Shown here: positions 1 through 8,939 of the stretch, one piece after another
Layout: every line of letters begins with the position of its first letter
How positions within the stretch are numbered: position 1 is the first letter of the stretch
NCBI GenBank assembly: GCA_964444835.1
Contig: CAYUIT010000013.1
Location: 14,039-78,038, forward strand
Source of the DNA: CADEED01 sp964444835
GTDB taxonomy: Bacteria > Pseudomonadota > Gammaproteobacteria > Steroidobacterales > Steroidobacteraceae
Direction of reading: 5' to 3'
Length of the DNA: 64,000 bases
Translations under genes and position numbers: made by a program
The notes under the pieces: model-generated
Told to the model about the DNA's origin: nothing
The model's input: only the letters and a program-made list of their open reading frames with translations
The model's database searches: none

Positions 1-1
1 G

Positions 2-328
2 ATGAGTGAAGGTGAGGGCGCCGGCGGCTCCGGTGCCGGCGACGCAGCGGCTGGCGGTGCCGATGCGGCACGCCCAGGAGATTTACGCTCGGAAGGTGAA
101 CGCCAGGCGGGCACGCCGGGCGACGCTCGGGAAGGTGGCTCGGAATCAGCGGGCGGCTCGGGTTCGAGCGGCGGTGGCGCCAAGCGCGTCGTCGATGGCT
201 CGGACGACGACATCGTTGCAAAGCGTCTGCGACGCGCGGCTGAGCAGGAGACCGACCCCGAGCTCAAAGAGAAGCTTTGGCAGAAGTACCTCGAGTACAA
301 GCGCGGCGCGCAGAAATCCGGAGACTGA
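2..328 (+). CDS. Hypothetical protein with Gly/Ala/Ser-rich N-terminus (start may lie outside window)
   Basis: A 108-residue reading frame starts at the second base of the window, so the true start could lie further upstream. Residues 1-60 are low-complexity Gly/Ala/Ser/Glu. The C-terminal 45 residues are charged and probably helical (DDDIVAKRLRRAAEQETDPE, then LKEKLWQKYLEYKRG). No catalytic motif, signal peptide or membrane segment is visible. It ends 2 bases before the next lipoprotein gene, so the two are probably co-transcribed. I do not recognise a named family. The low-complexity head and conserved-looking charged tail suggest a small cytoplasmic partner protein, but that is only an inference. 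Confidence 0.6.
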   Translation: MSEGEGAGGSGAGDAAAGGADAARPGDLRSEGERQAGTPGDAREGGSESAGGSGSSGGGAKRVVDGSDDDIVAKRLRRAAEQETDPELKEKLWQKYLEYKRGAQKSGD

Positions 329-330
329 TC

Positions 331-1572
331 ATGGTTCGCACGCTCACGACGATCGCGACACTCGTCATCTCGTTAGTAGTTAGCGGTTGCATGGTGCGCG
401 AGACGCGCCCACCGCCGAAGATCACGGCTGTACAGGCTTCGCAGCAGATTCCGCAAGACGAACTGCTTGACGTGGGCATACGCGTGTTCGATCCGGGCAT
501 CCCGGCAGATAAAGCGAGCGACGAGGAAGCGCTGGCAAAGATGCGCATCTACCCGGATCTGCGTAAGGCGGAGGCGCGCTTTTTGCCGACGTTGCTCCGG
601 CAAACGCTCGAGTCCACTTCGCAATGGGGCGCCGTGCGGGTCGTGCCCGATATGGCCGAGTTCGTCGATGTGTTAGTCACGGGCAAGATCCTGCAATCGA
701 CCGGGCGCGAGCTCGCACTCGAGGTCACGGCGCGCGATTCCGCGGGGCGCGTGTGGCTCGACAAGAAGCGCTATCAGATGGAAGCCGACATCGGTGCTTA
801 CAAGACCGAGGCGTCGCTCAAGGCGCGCGATCCTTACCAAAACATCTATTCGTCGATCGCAAACGATCTGCTGGCCGCGCGCCAAAAGTTGAGCGCGGAG
901 GAGCGACGCGACGTGCATCGGCTCACAGCGCTGCGGTTCGCACAAGATCTCGCGCCGGAAGCGGTTGGCAGCTTCGCGCAAGCCGATGCCGCCGGCATCT
1001 TGAAGGTGAGCCGCCTGCCGGCGGAGAACGATCCCTTCATTGAGCGCATCGAGCGAATTCGCGAGCGCGACGATGCGGTCACCGACACGGTGAACGGTTA
1101 TTACTCGAGCTTCGCCGACACCATGCGCGATTCGTATTCGAGCTGGCGGCAAACGAGCTTCGAGGAGATCGAGAAAGAAGAGCGTGCGCGCACGTCGGGC
1201 CGCATGCGGGCCGGGCTCGGCGCGGCGGCTGTGTTGGCGAGCATTTTCGTTGGCGATCAGTGTTCGTCCGGCGACTACACCTGTCGTAACGTTCAATCAG
1301 CTGCGCGGACCGCGGGCACCATTGGTGGCGTCGCCGCCGTGATGTCCGGTATCAAGAAGTTCTCCGACGCACGCGTGCACGCGCAAGCGCTGAAAGAAGT
1401 TTCGCAGAGCTTCCAGGCCGAGGTTGCGCCCCAAGTCGTCGAAGTCGAAGGTCGCACCTTGCGTCTCACGGGCAGCGCTGAAGATCAGTACCGCGAGTGG
1501 CGCAAGATGTTGCGCGAGATGTATCTGGAAGAGTCCGGCGGCGCGGCGCAACCTGCGCCACCTGCCGGTTGA
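331..1572 (+). CDS. Predicted outer-membrane or periplasmic lipoprotein, function unknown
   Basis: The protein has 413 residues. I chose the ATG at 331 because it gives a clean lipoprotein signal: MVRTLTTIATLVISLVVSGC with a lipobox (VSGC) at the end. The mature part is soluble and mostly helical, with one small hydrophobic, Gly/Ala-rich stretch around residues 290-300 followed by a short Cys pair (QCSSGDYTC), and a second Gly/Ala patch near residues 315-330. No enzymatic motif is recognisable. It lies 2 bases after the upstream small gene and 24 bases before a Ser/Thr kinase gene, so it is probably the outer-envelope component of the kinase/vWA/TolQ-like cluster that follows. The lipoprotein call is strong; the role is inferred from context. 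Confidence 0.8.
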   Translation: MVRTLTTIATLVISLVVSGCMVRETRPPPKITAVQASQQIPQDELLDVGIRVFDPGIPADKASDEEALAKMRIYPDLRKAEARFLPTLLRQTLESTSQWGAVRVVPDMAEFVDVLVTGKILQSTGRELALEVTARDSAGRVWLDKKRYQMEADIGAYKTEASLKARDPYQNIYSSIANDLLAARQKLSAEERRDVHRLTALRFAQDLAPEAVGSFAQADAAGILKVSRLPAENDPFIERIERIRERDDAVTDTVNGYYSSFADTMRDSYSSWRQTSFEEIEKEERARTSGRMRAGLGAAAVLASIFVGDQCSSGDYTCRNVQSAARTAGTIGGVAAVMSGIKKFSDARVHAQALKEVSQSFQAEVAPQVVEVEGRTLRLTGSAEDQYREWRKMLREMYLEESGGAAQPAPPAG

Positions 1573-1596
1573 TTGAGCTAACGACTAATCTAAAAC

Positions 1597-3999
1597 ATGG
1601 CGAACGTTGCGAACGCACGTGTGTGCGGCCGGTTCCTATTGCGTGAAAAGATCGGCGCCGGTGGGTTCGGTGAGGTCTGGCGTGCGTACGATGAAGTGCG
1701 CGAGACCGACATTGCACTGAAGATCCTGTACCCGCAGCTCTTGCGCTCCGAGCCTGCATGGCGCGCGCTTGAGCGCGAGTTCACGCTCGCTTCGCGCCTC
1801 AATCACCCGGGCGTGCTGCGCGTGTACGAGCCGTTGCGCGACGAGTTTCACGCCGTGCTACCGATGAGCTTTGCGGCGGGCGGCGACCTACGTCGCCTGC
1901 GCGGGCAGCCGTACACCAAGATCGTGCCGATCTTGATTGAAGTGGCTCGCGCGCTCGAGCATGCGCACGCCCGCGGCGTGATCCATCGCGATCTCAAGTC
2001 GGGCAACGTGTTGCTCGACGCGAGCAATCGCGCGTTGCTCGCCGATTTCGGTGCGGCTGCACCGACGGGCAATGGCGTGGGTATTGCGCCAGGCTCGCCG
2101 TTTACAACGAGCCCGCAGCAGTTGGCGGGCGAGCCGCCCGCGCAAGCCGACGACATCTATGGACTCGGTGCGCTTGCTTACGAGTTGTTATCCGGCGCGC
2201 CGCCGTTCTACCCAAATTTCGATTTGGAGCGCGTACGTACCGAGGCCGTGCCACCGCTCGTATCGCCCCATCCGGTGCCGCCGCGTTTTGAGCAGCTGAT
2301 CTTTCGGATGCTGGCGAAGCTGCCCGCAGATCGGCCGACCACGATGCACGATGTCGCGCAGGAATTGCAGGCCGTCCTACACGACACGTTGACATTCGCG
2401 TCGCAAGCGATGCCGAACGATGACGATGATGATGCCGATTATGAGGTCGAGGTTGACGAGATCCTCGTCGCGACACCGATCGTTGCGCAAGAGCCGCCGC
2501 CAGCGCTAGCCGACGGTGCCGAGCTTCCGCCAATCGATCTCAAAGAGCTCGATTCGATAGCCGATAAACCGGTACCGCGGATTGCGGAGATCGAAGTGGC
2601 ACAAGCGGCGAAGCCGCGACGCCTCGGATTGTGGTTGGCGATCGGCGCACTGCTGGTGGCTGGCGCAGCGGTGTTCGTGTTTTTACCGCAGATGGCAAAG
2701 GCTCCCGCCACGGTCGAAGCGCCAGCCGCGACGGCACCGAGCGGGCCGAGTGCGGAGGAGACGGCAGCGTTTCGCGAGCGCTTCGCACAACTCACGAGCG
2801 AGAATGAGACGCTTGGCAAGCGCCTGGCTGCGCTCGACGAACGTGCGGCCGCGCAATGGGGCGGTGCTGCATTTGCGAGTGTGAAGGCGCGCGCGGCGGA
2901 TGCCGCAGCCGCGCTGTCGCGCGACGACCTCAACGCAGCCAAGCGCGCCATCGACGATGCCTTGAAGCAAGTGGCGGCGCTCGAGGCCGAGGCACCGAAA
3001 GCATTGGAAGCGCAGCTCGCGGAAGGCGAGCGCGCGTTGGCGGCGGCCGACGTCGCAGTCGCTCAGCAGGCTTTCGACACAGCGCAGCGGATCAGCCCGA
3101 CGAATTCACGTGCCAAAGATGGGCTCGCGCAGCTCGAGAAGCTGAACGCCGTCGCGCCGTTGTTAGCACAAGCGGAGACGGCAGCCAGTGCCGGTGATGC
3201 CGCGGAGGCCAAGCGCTTGTTCGAGGCCGTCCTGCAGCAGTCGCCAGGCAATGCCGCGGCGCGCGCCGGTCTCGCAAAACTGCAGGCTGCAGCCGGCGCG
3301 GACGCGTTTTCGCGTGCGATGGGCGAAGGAATTGCGGCGCTGGATGCCGGCCGTGTAGTCGAAGCGCGTGCAGCATTTGAACGGGCGCGCGCGATTCGTC
3401 CCGCTGATCCGCAGATTGCCAACGCATTTGCGCGCCTCGATGCCGCCCAACGCAGTGGCTCGGACCTCGAGCTCGAGCAGCGCGCGAAGCGTTTCGTCGC
3501 TGAAGAGCGCTGGACCGAAGCGTTAGCCATCTACGATCAGGCACTCGCGCGCGACCCTTCCCTCGTATTCGCGCAGCAGGGGCGCGCTTTGGCGATGCCA
3601 CGCGCCGATTTATCGCGGCGCTTGCAGGCTCTGATCGAGCGGCCGGATCGACTCGGCACCGACACGGTGCGCACCGAGGCCGAGCGGTTGTTAGCGCGCG
3701 CTCGCGGTCTTGCAGATCGTGGCCCGGTGCTGCGCTCGCAGATTGCGCGGCTCGAAATGCTGTTGCCCGAGTTCGATCGTCCCGTGCGCTTGGCGCTCGA
3801 ATCGGACAACGCCACGGAAGTGTCCATCCAGCGCGTCGGCTATTTCGGGGCGTTCGAGCGCCGCGAGGTGGAACTGAAGCCGGGGCAATACACGATCATT
3901 GGCAAGCGTGCGGGCTTCCGCGATGTGCGCCGCGAGTTCACGGTGGTACCGGGGAACAATCCCCAAACCATCGTGGTCCGATGTGTCGAGCCCATCTGA
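1597..3999 (+). CDS. Membrane-anchored Ser/Thr protein kinase with TPR-like and PEGA regions
   Basis: This 800-residue protein carries a Hanks-type kinase domain at about residues 10-265: glycine loop GAGGFGEV (20-27), lysine K42 in IALKIL, catalytic HRDLKSGN (130-137, base D132) and DFG (150-152). All key residues are present, so it should be active. An acidic linker follows, then one membrane segment (about 343-363). The periplasmic part (380-700) is helical and Ala-rich with TPR-like repeats, and the last 75 residues resemble a PEGA domain (VELKPGQYTIIGKRAGF). Kinase inside with TPR/PEGA outside suggests an envelope-sensing receptor. The next gene starts 7 bases on and shares the PEGA theme. 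No PP2C phosphatase is present in the window. The substrate is unknown; the FHA proteins nearby are plausible phospho-readers. Confidence 0.92.
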   Translation: MANVANARVCGRFLLREKIGAGGFGEVWRAYDEVRETDIALKILYPQLLRSEPAWRALEREFTLASRLNHPGVLRVYEPLRDEFHAVLPMSFAAGGDLRRLRGQPYTKIVPILIEVARALEHAHARGVIHRDLKSGNVLLDASNRALLADFGAAAPTGNGVGIAPGSPFTTSPQQLAGEPPAQADDIYGLGALAYELLSGAPPFYPNFDLERVRTEAVPPLVSPHPVPPRFEQLIFRMLAKLPADRPTTMHDVAQELQAVLHDTLTFASQAMPNDDDDDADYEVEVDEILVATPIVAQEPPPALADGAELPPIDLKELDSIADKPVPRIAEIEVAQAAKPRRLGLWLAIGALLVAGAAVFVFLPQMAKAPATVEAPAATAPSGPSAEETAAFRERFAQLTSENETLGKRLAALDERAAAQWGGAAFASVKARAADAAAALSRDDLNAAKRAIDDALKQVAALEAEAPKALEAQLAEGERALAAADVAVAQQAFDTAQRISPTNSRAKDGLAQLEKLNAVAPLLAQAETAASAGDAAEAKRLFEAVLQQSPGNAAARAGLAKLQAAAGADAFSRAMGEGIAALDAGRVVEARAAFERARAIRPADPQIANAFARLDAAQRSGSDLELEQRAKRFVAEERWTEALAIYDQALARDPSLVFAQQGRALAMPRADLSRRLQALIERPDRLGTDTVRTEAERLLARARGLADRGPVLRSQIARLEMLLPEFDRPVRLALESDNATEVSIQRVGYFGAFERREVELKPGQYTIIGKRAGFRDVRREFTVVPGNNPQTIVVRCVEPI

Positions 4000-4006
4000 A
4001 AGCCCC

Positions 4007-6421
4007 ATGAACACGGACGCCACCGACAACGCGCGCTTCGTCATCCAACGCCCGGATGGCGAGCATGTCGTGGCGACGCGGGTGGCGCTGTCGGCGAGCG
4101 GTGCGGCGGTTGCGAGCGACGACGCTACGGCTGTTTGCGAACTGCTGCATCGCGAAGGGGCTGTGGTACTCGATCCGCGCGGTGTGCCGCTGCGAGTCAA
4201 CGGTCAGCGTATCGATGGCGAGCGCTCGTTGCACCTACACGATAGTTTCCGCCTCGCGAGTGCCGACGTGGTGCTGGATCGGTTCGATGCTGCCGGCGCG
4301 CATTTGTCGGTGTATCCGCTCGATGGCAACGAAACGCCGAGCGTCGAGCTAACCAGCGTCGTCGAGTTGTTAGGTGCGCCGGACGATGCCGTAGTGCAGC
4401 CGACGGCAGGTTTGCGCTTCGATGCGGCGCGAAGCAAGGCAGCGCCGAAAGGGCCGCGCATTTTTTGGCGCACAGCGGCGGTGTTGGCCGGCCTTGCGCT
4501 GATCGCAGGCTTGCTGGCGTTGACGCGGCTCGAACGAGTCGAGGTCGTACTGTCACCGGACGATGCACACGTGCGCACACCCGGCTCATGGTTCTCGTGG
4601 CATTCCGCGGCGAGCCTGTTCGTGTTTCCCGGTCAGCACGCGCTACGCGCTGAGCGGCAAGGCTATGAAGCCGCCACCGCCACGGTCTCCGTCGAACGCG
4701 GCAAGCCGGCGCGTGTCGAGCTGCGCCTCGCGAAGTTGCCGGGCCGCGTGAAGTTCGAGACCGGCGACATCGTGGCGAGTGTGAGTGTCGATGGCGTGCC
4801 AGCCGGTCAAGCGCCGGGTGAATTGGCGATTCCGGCAGGTCAGCGCACGGTGACGTTACGCGCGCCGCGGTATCTCGACCAAGTGCTGCGGCTCGATGTC
4901 GTCGGCATGGGCGAGCAACAACTCGTCGAAGTGAAGATGCAGCCGTCGTTCGGGATCGTGAACGTGCAGAGCGTACCTGCGGGCGCGACGATTGCGGTCG
5001 ACGGGGAAGTGCGGGGTGTGACGCCTTCGAGCGTTGAGATGCAGGCCGGCGTGCGACGCGTCGCGATCGAAGCGGCTGGCATGCGACCGTGGCAGTCCAC
5101 ACTCGTCGTCAAGGCGGGCGAAGAATCGACGCTCGGCCCCATCGAGTTGGGCGCTGCGGATGCGCGCGTCACGGTGCGGTCCGTGCCGAGCGGTGCCGAC
5201 GTCACGGTCGGCGGCGCTTATCGCGGCAAGACGCCCCTAACAACTGAACTCGCACCCGGCATGGAGCACACGATTGCCTTGTCATTGGCGGGCTATGACA
5301 GCGCGCGGCGCGCTGTATTTGCCGAAGCCGATGGCCGGCCGACGATCGACGTACGCTTGGTGCCGCAACTCGTCAACGTGAAGGTCGCCGGCACACCGGC
5401 CGATGCCGAGATCTGGTTGGACGGCGTGCAGCGCGGCACCGCGCCGAGCGAACTCAAGCTGCCCGCAACGCGCTATCGCCTCGAGGTGCGCAAGAGCGGC
5501 TTCGAGCCATTCGCGACCGAACTCACGTTGGCGCCGGGCCTCGAGCGCGTGGTCGAGTACAAGCTGGTCGATCCGAAGGACATCGCGGGCAATGCGGCGC
5601 GCCGCATCGAAACCAAATCGGGCATCGAATTGCGCCTCGTTCGCGGCGGCGAATTTCGCATGGGCAGCGATCGGCGTGAGCAGGGGCGCCGGCCCAACGA
5701 GGCATCGCGGCGCGTGACGTTGGCCCGTCCTTACTACTTGGGTGCGACCGAGGTCACGAACGCGCAATTCCGTCAGTTTCGGCCGCTGCACAATTCCGGT
5801 TTCGTCGGCCAGCGCACGATCGATCTCGACACACAACCCGTCACGAAGGTTTCTTGGGCCGACGCAGTCGAGTTCTGCAATTGGCTGTCGCAACAGGAAG
5901 GACTGACGCCAGCCTATGAAAAGAACGGCGAGAACTGGGTGTTGAAGACGCCCGTCGGCAACGGCTTTCGATTGCCGACCGAAGCGGAATGGGAATTCGC
6001 AGCGCGGCTCGATCGTGAGGGTCGCGCGCGTCGCTACGCGTGGGGCGATTCGTTGCCCGTTCCACCAACGAGCGGGAACTTCGCAGGCGCGGAAGCACTC
6101 GACATCGTAGGCGTCGCGCTCGATGGCTATCGCGACGACGAATTGGCCGTGGCGAAAGTGCGTGCTTTCCCGGCGAACGCGCTCGGCTTGCACGATATGG
6201 CGGGTAACGTGTCGGAATGGGTGAACGATTGGTATTCGTCGTTCGCGCCGAGCGACACCGCAACGGATCCATTCGGCCCTGCCGAGGGCAAGTTGCGCGG
6301 CATCCGCGGCTCGAACTGGCGCTCGGCGAATGTTGCGGAACTGCGCTTCGCGTGGCGCGATTCGGCGAAGGATCCCACCGATTTCATTGGCTTTCGCGTC
6401 GCGCGCTATGTCGCGCCTTGA
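4007..6421 (+). CDS. FHA-like / five PEGA repeats / SUMF1 (FGE-like) membrane protein
   Basis: The protein has 804 residues from the ATG at 4007, which follows the kinase stop by 7 bases. Residues 1-110 form a beta-rich, FHA-like cytoplasmic domain. One membrane helix lies at about 153-173 (FWRTAAVLAGLALIAGLLAL). Five PEGA-type repeats fill about 178-520, each with a 'G..P....L..G.....' core. The C-terminal 265 residues are a SUMF1/EgtB/PvdO fold (RMGS, FRLPTEAEWEFAAR, MAGNVSEW, final GFRVAR). The segment where true formylglycine-generating enzymes carry catalytic cysteines reads IRGSNWRSANVAELRF and has none, so oxidase activity is unlikely and a binding role is more plausible. Topology would put PEGA and SUMF1 in the periplasm. 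The FHA-like assignment is weaker than the others. Confidence 0.88.
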   Translation: MNTDATDNARFVIQRPDGEHVVATRVALSASGAAVASDDATAVCELLHREGAVVLDPRGVPLRVNGQRIDGERSLHLHDSFRLASADVVLDRFDAAGAHLSVYPLDGNETPSVELTSVVELLGAPDDAVVQPTAGLRFDAARSKAAPKGPRIFWRTAAVLAGLALIAGLLALTRLERVEVVLSPDDAHVRTPGSWFSWHSAASLFVFPGQHALRAERQGYEAATATVSVERGKPARVELRLAKLPGRVKFETGDIVASVSVDGVPAGQAPGELAIPAGQRTVTLRAPRYLDQVLRLDVVGMGEQQLVEVKMQPSFGIVNVQSVPAGATIAVDGEVRGVTPSSVEMQAGVRRVAIEAAGMRPWQSTLVVKAGEESTLGPIELGAADARVTVRSVPSGADVTVGGAYRGKTPLTTELAPGMEHTIALSLAGYDSARRAVFAEADGRPTIDVRLVPQLVNVKVAGTPADAEIWLDGVQRGTAPSELKLPATRYRLEVRKSGFEPFATELTLAPGLERVVEYKLVDPKDIAGNAARRIETKSGIELRLVRGGEFRMGSDRREQGRRPNEASRRVTLARPYYLGATEVTNAQFRQFRPLHNSGFVGQRTIDLDTQPVTKVSWADAVEFCNWLSQQEGLTPAYEKNGENWVLKTPVGNGFRLPTEAEWEFAARLDREGRARRYAWGDSLPVPPTSGNFAGAEALDIVGVALDGYRDDELAVAKVRAFPANALGLHDMAGNVSEWVNDWYSSFAPSDTATDPFGPAEGKLRGIRGSNWRSANVAELRFAWRDSAKDPTDFIGFRVARYVAP

Positions 6422-6436
6422 AATAAGGAGACTGCG

Positions 6437-6724
6437 ATGCAGAACACGTGGCGAATGATCGTGATCACGACGCTGCTGTCGTTGCTCGCGGTCGGCGCGA
6501 GTTATGCGGCGCTCAATGCGGGAGGGCAAGAGCCACCCGTCGCCGAGCCGACCTCGACGCCGGCGAGCGAAACCACCGCGACGCCGGGCGAGATCAGCGA
6601 CGCCGAAGCCGGTGTCGATCCCAACGACGACGGCGAAGGTGCGATCCCTAACAAAGGGCCCGAGTTGCCACCCGATCTGCGTTTCAATGCCGACGACACC
6701 TTTAGTTTTCCGGTGGACATATGA
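6437..6724 (+). CDS. Small one-pass membrane or secreted protein of the kinase/TolQ-like cluster
   Basis: A 95-residue protein preceded by AAGGAG at 6424-6429. Residues 7-26 form a signal or anchor helix (MIVITTLLSLLAVGASYAAL). The rest is Pro/Thr/Ser/Asp/Glu-rich and probably disordered, ending in FNADDTFSFPVDI. Its stop overlaps the start of the TolQ-like gene (ATGA at 6721-6724), a sign of translational coupling. No family is recognised. Position and topology suggest a small periplasmic accessory subunit of the complex built from the neighbouring genes. Confidence 0.75.
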   Translation: MQNTWRMIVITTLLSLLAVGASYAALNAGGQEPPVAEPTSTPASETTATPGEISDAEAGVDPNDDGEGAIPNKGPELPPDLRFNADDTFSFPVDI

Positions 6725-7563
6725 ACGATTCCGCGACAGCCGCTCGCAGTGCGCAAGCGCTCCATACCGCTCGCCGGTATCCAAACGAATTCTTCTTTAG
6801 CGTTTTTGCGCTGATCCTCATCACGATCATCGTGCACGCGATCTTCGTGCTGCACGTGCGCCCGACAGCGCAAGCGATCATGGAGCGCGATCGTGCGGCG
6901 CAGATCAAGGATCCGAGTTATGTGAGCGAGCGCTCGTTCTACGTTCTCATCAAGGACTATGAGCAAGAGGCTGAGATCATTCTCATGCTGTGGGCCATGG
7001 CGATTCTCGCGTTCAAAGCACGGCAACAACGGATCGAGCGGCTCGCCCTCGATGCCGACATGCTGAAGTTGCCCGACGGCATGAAGATCTTGCCCGAGGA
7101 TACGCGCGAATACTCGCGGCAACTCGAGGCGCTGCCGGCCGAGCAGCGCGACTTGTTAGTGCCACGCGCCTTGTTAGCGTCGCTGGGGCGCTTCGGTGCA
7201 ACGCGCAACGTACAAGACGTCTCCACGGTCGCCCATGGAGTGTGCCAATCGGAAGCCGAGCGACTCGATTCCGAACTGTCGATGTTGCGGTACATCGCCT
7301 GGGCCATTCCGGCGATCGGCTTCATCGGTACGGTCCGCGGTATCGGTGACGCGTTGTCGCAAGCGCACAAGGCCGTCGGCGGCGATATCTCGGGCGTCAC
7401 GGAAGGCCTGGGCGTCGCATTCAACTCGACGCTGATCGCGCTGATCCTATCGATCTTGCTGATGTTCTTGCTGCAAGCGCTGCAGCGCGCGCAAGAGCGG
7501 CTCGTGCTCGACACCGAGACGTACCTGGATCAGCGTTTGATTCGCAACATGCAGGTGCGCTGA
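6721..7563 (+). CDS. MotA/TolQ/ExbB-family ion channel protein
   Basis: This 280-residue inner-membrane protein has four predicted helices: about 24-46, 83-100, 190-208 and 228-252. A cytoplasmic stretch of some 90 residues lies between helices 2 and 3. The MotA_ExbB signature is clear: IPAIGFIGTVRGIGDAL (196-212), then GVTEGLGVAFNSTLIALILS. In TolQ/ExbB/MotA this region forms the ion path together with an Asp-bearing helix from TolR/ExbD/MotB. No standard TolR or ExbD gene is next to it, but the two vWA proteins downstream begin with a helix containing FLDCICCGFGA that could supply the Asp. It overlaps the upstream gene by 4 bases. The family call is firm; the partner assignment is inference. 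Confidence 0.88.
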   Translation: MNDSATAARSAQALHTARRYPNEFFFSVFALILITIIVHAIFVLHVRPTAQAIMERDRAAQIKDPSYVSERSFYVLIKDYEQEAEIILMLWAMAILAFKARQQRIERLALDADMLKLPDGMKILPEDTREYSRQLEALPAEQRDLLVPRALLASLGRFGATRNVQDVSTVAHGVCQSEAERLDSELSMLRYIAWAIPAIGFIGTVRGIGDALSQAHKAVGGDISGVTEGLGVAFNSTLIALILSILLMFLLQALQRAQERLVLDTETYLDQRLIRNMQVR

Positions 7564-7568
7564 GGATC

Positions 7569-8939
7569 ATGAACGTGCTCGGCCTCCAAGTCGGCGGTCG
7601 CTTCCTCGCGCTGGCAACGCCAGAGGGTGAGTTGCGCACGGTGCCGACCGCCGTCGCAATCGCGGGCGCGCCTGACGAAGTCGGCGTGCGCGCGCTGGCC
7701 CGAGCGCGCATCGCTCCCGATGAGATTGCGCTGTCGCACTGGAGCGAGCTCGCGGACGCCAATCGAGCTGCAGACATCGCACGCTTGTGTGCCCGAGAGT
7801 TGCGAGTGTTGCTCGCGCCCGTGGCCGACGCCGCAGCGAGTCGCGTCGTGATTGCCGTCCCAGCCAGCTACGATATCGCCGCGATTTCGCGGCTGGCCGC
7901 GGTTGGGAATGCAGCCGGGCTCGGCAATGTTGCCTATGTCGATGCGCATGCCGCCACCGTGGCTGCGTCGCAGCTAACACAAGGCGCCATCGTTATCGAG
8001 GTCGGTTGGCAGCAAGTCGGTGCAGTAGCCGTCCCGGCGGGCGAGCGCTTCGTGCGCCGTCGCGCGCAGCTCGATGCAACGCGCGCACTCGACTACGTCT
8101 ATCGACGCTGGATGGATGTCATCGCGGCGGCGATGGTCAAGCAGACACGCTTCGATCCGTTGCACGACCGTGCGAACGAGCAAGCCCTGTTCGACGCCTT
8201 GCCGTCGTTAGTGGCGCGCGCCACGCAAGAGGGCAGCGTGCGGGTCGAGTTGCCCGGTGCTGCGGCGGCCTACGCGACCGACATCTCGGCGCAGTGGCTC
8301 GAAGACGCCGCAACCCCGTTTTATCGCCAGCTCATCCGGATGGCGCTCGGGATGCAGGATGCAGCGGCGCCACTGCCGCTACTGCTGCCGGAATTCATGC
8401 GCGCTTGGCCAGGTTTTGCCGCGCGGGTATTGGCGAGTACCGATCAAGCGGTGCGCTGGGTGCCCGACGGCTTCGCTGCGCGCGCGGCACTGCAGCTTGC
8501 CGAAGCGCTCGAGCCCGGAGTCGCCACTTGGCGTGTGGCGGCGCTGCCGCCGGCGGATTGGCAGCGCCAGTTGTTAGTGGCGGCGGAGCTGCGCCCGCGG
8601 GCCGCACGCGCGGTGCCCATCACACACGCGCTGTTTGGCGGCGAATCGCTACGGCTCATGGACGCGCCGCTCGTCATCGGGCGCGATCCCGGTGCCGGCG
8701 TGCTGGGGTTGCAGATCGGCGCCGATGTGGCGGGCGTATCGCGCCGCCATTGCTCGATCGTGCGCGAGGGCGCTCGTGCGAGCGTCATCGATCACAGCCG
8801 CCATGGCACGTGGCTCAACAATGCGCGCGTCGTCGAGCGCGCGCCGCTGCAGCCCGGCGATCGCTTGCGCGTGGGCTCGCCGGGTGTCGAGATCACGTTG
8901 ATTTCTGCAGCAGCAGCCGATGGCGCGACGCAAGCGTAA
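7569..8939 (+). CDS. Hsp70/actin-fold-like protein with C-terminal FHA domain
   Basis: A 456-residue soluble protein. The first 330 residues look like a divergent Hsp70/actin-type ATPase fold: an N-terminal beta strand pair (VLGLQVGGRFLALAT), a V.I.VPA.Y segment (VVIAVPASYD), the VDAHAATVAA element and an IVIEVGWQQVGAVAV strand. Canonical phosphate loops are eroded, so ATP binding is doubtful. Residues about 355-450 are a standard FHA domain (VIGRDP, VSRRHCSIV, HGTWLNN, LRVG), which binds phosphothreonine peptides. It starts 5 bases after the TolQ-like gene and overlaps the next vWA gene by 20 bases. With a kinase in the same run, it is a natural phospho-reader for this cluster. Confidence 0.8.
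   Translation: MNVLGLQVGGRFLALATPEGELRTVPTAVAIAGAPDEVGVRALARARIAPDEIALSHWSELADANRAADIARLCARELRVLLAPVADAAASRVVIAVPASYDIAAISRLAAVGNAAGLGNVAYVDAHAATVAASQLTQGAIVIEVGWQQVGAVAVPAGERFVRRRAQLDATRALDYVYRRWMDVIAAAMVKQTRFDPLHDRANEQALFDALPSLVARATQEGSVRVELPGAAAAYATDISAQWLEDAATPFYRQLIRMALGMQDAAAPLPLLLPEFMRAWPGFAARVLASTDQAVRWVPDGFAARAALQLAEALEPGVATWRVAALPPADWQRQLLVAAELRPRAARAVPITHALFGGESLRLMDAPLVIGRDPGAGVLGLQIGADVAGVSRRHCSIVREGARASVIDHSRHGTWLNNARVVERAPLQPGDRLRVGSPGVEITLISAAAADGATQA

Noticed and set aside
5282..6784. 500-codon open frame on the minus strand opposite the PEGA/SUMF1 gene
   Set aside because: It mirrors a strong gene with clear domains; GC-rich codon use creates long antisense frames. Its translation is Arg/His-rich with no recognisable motif.
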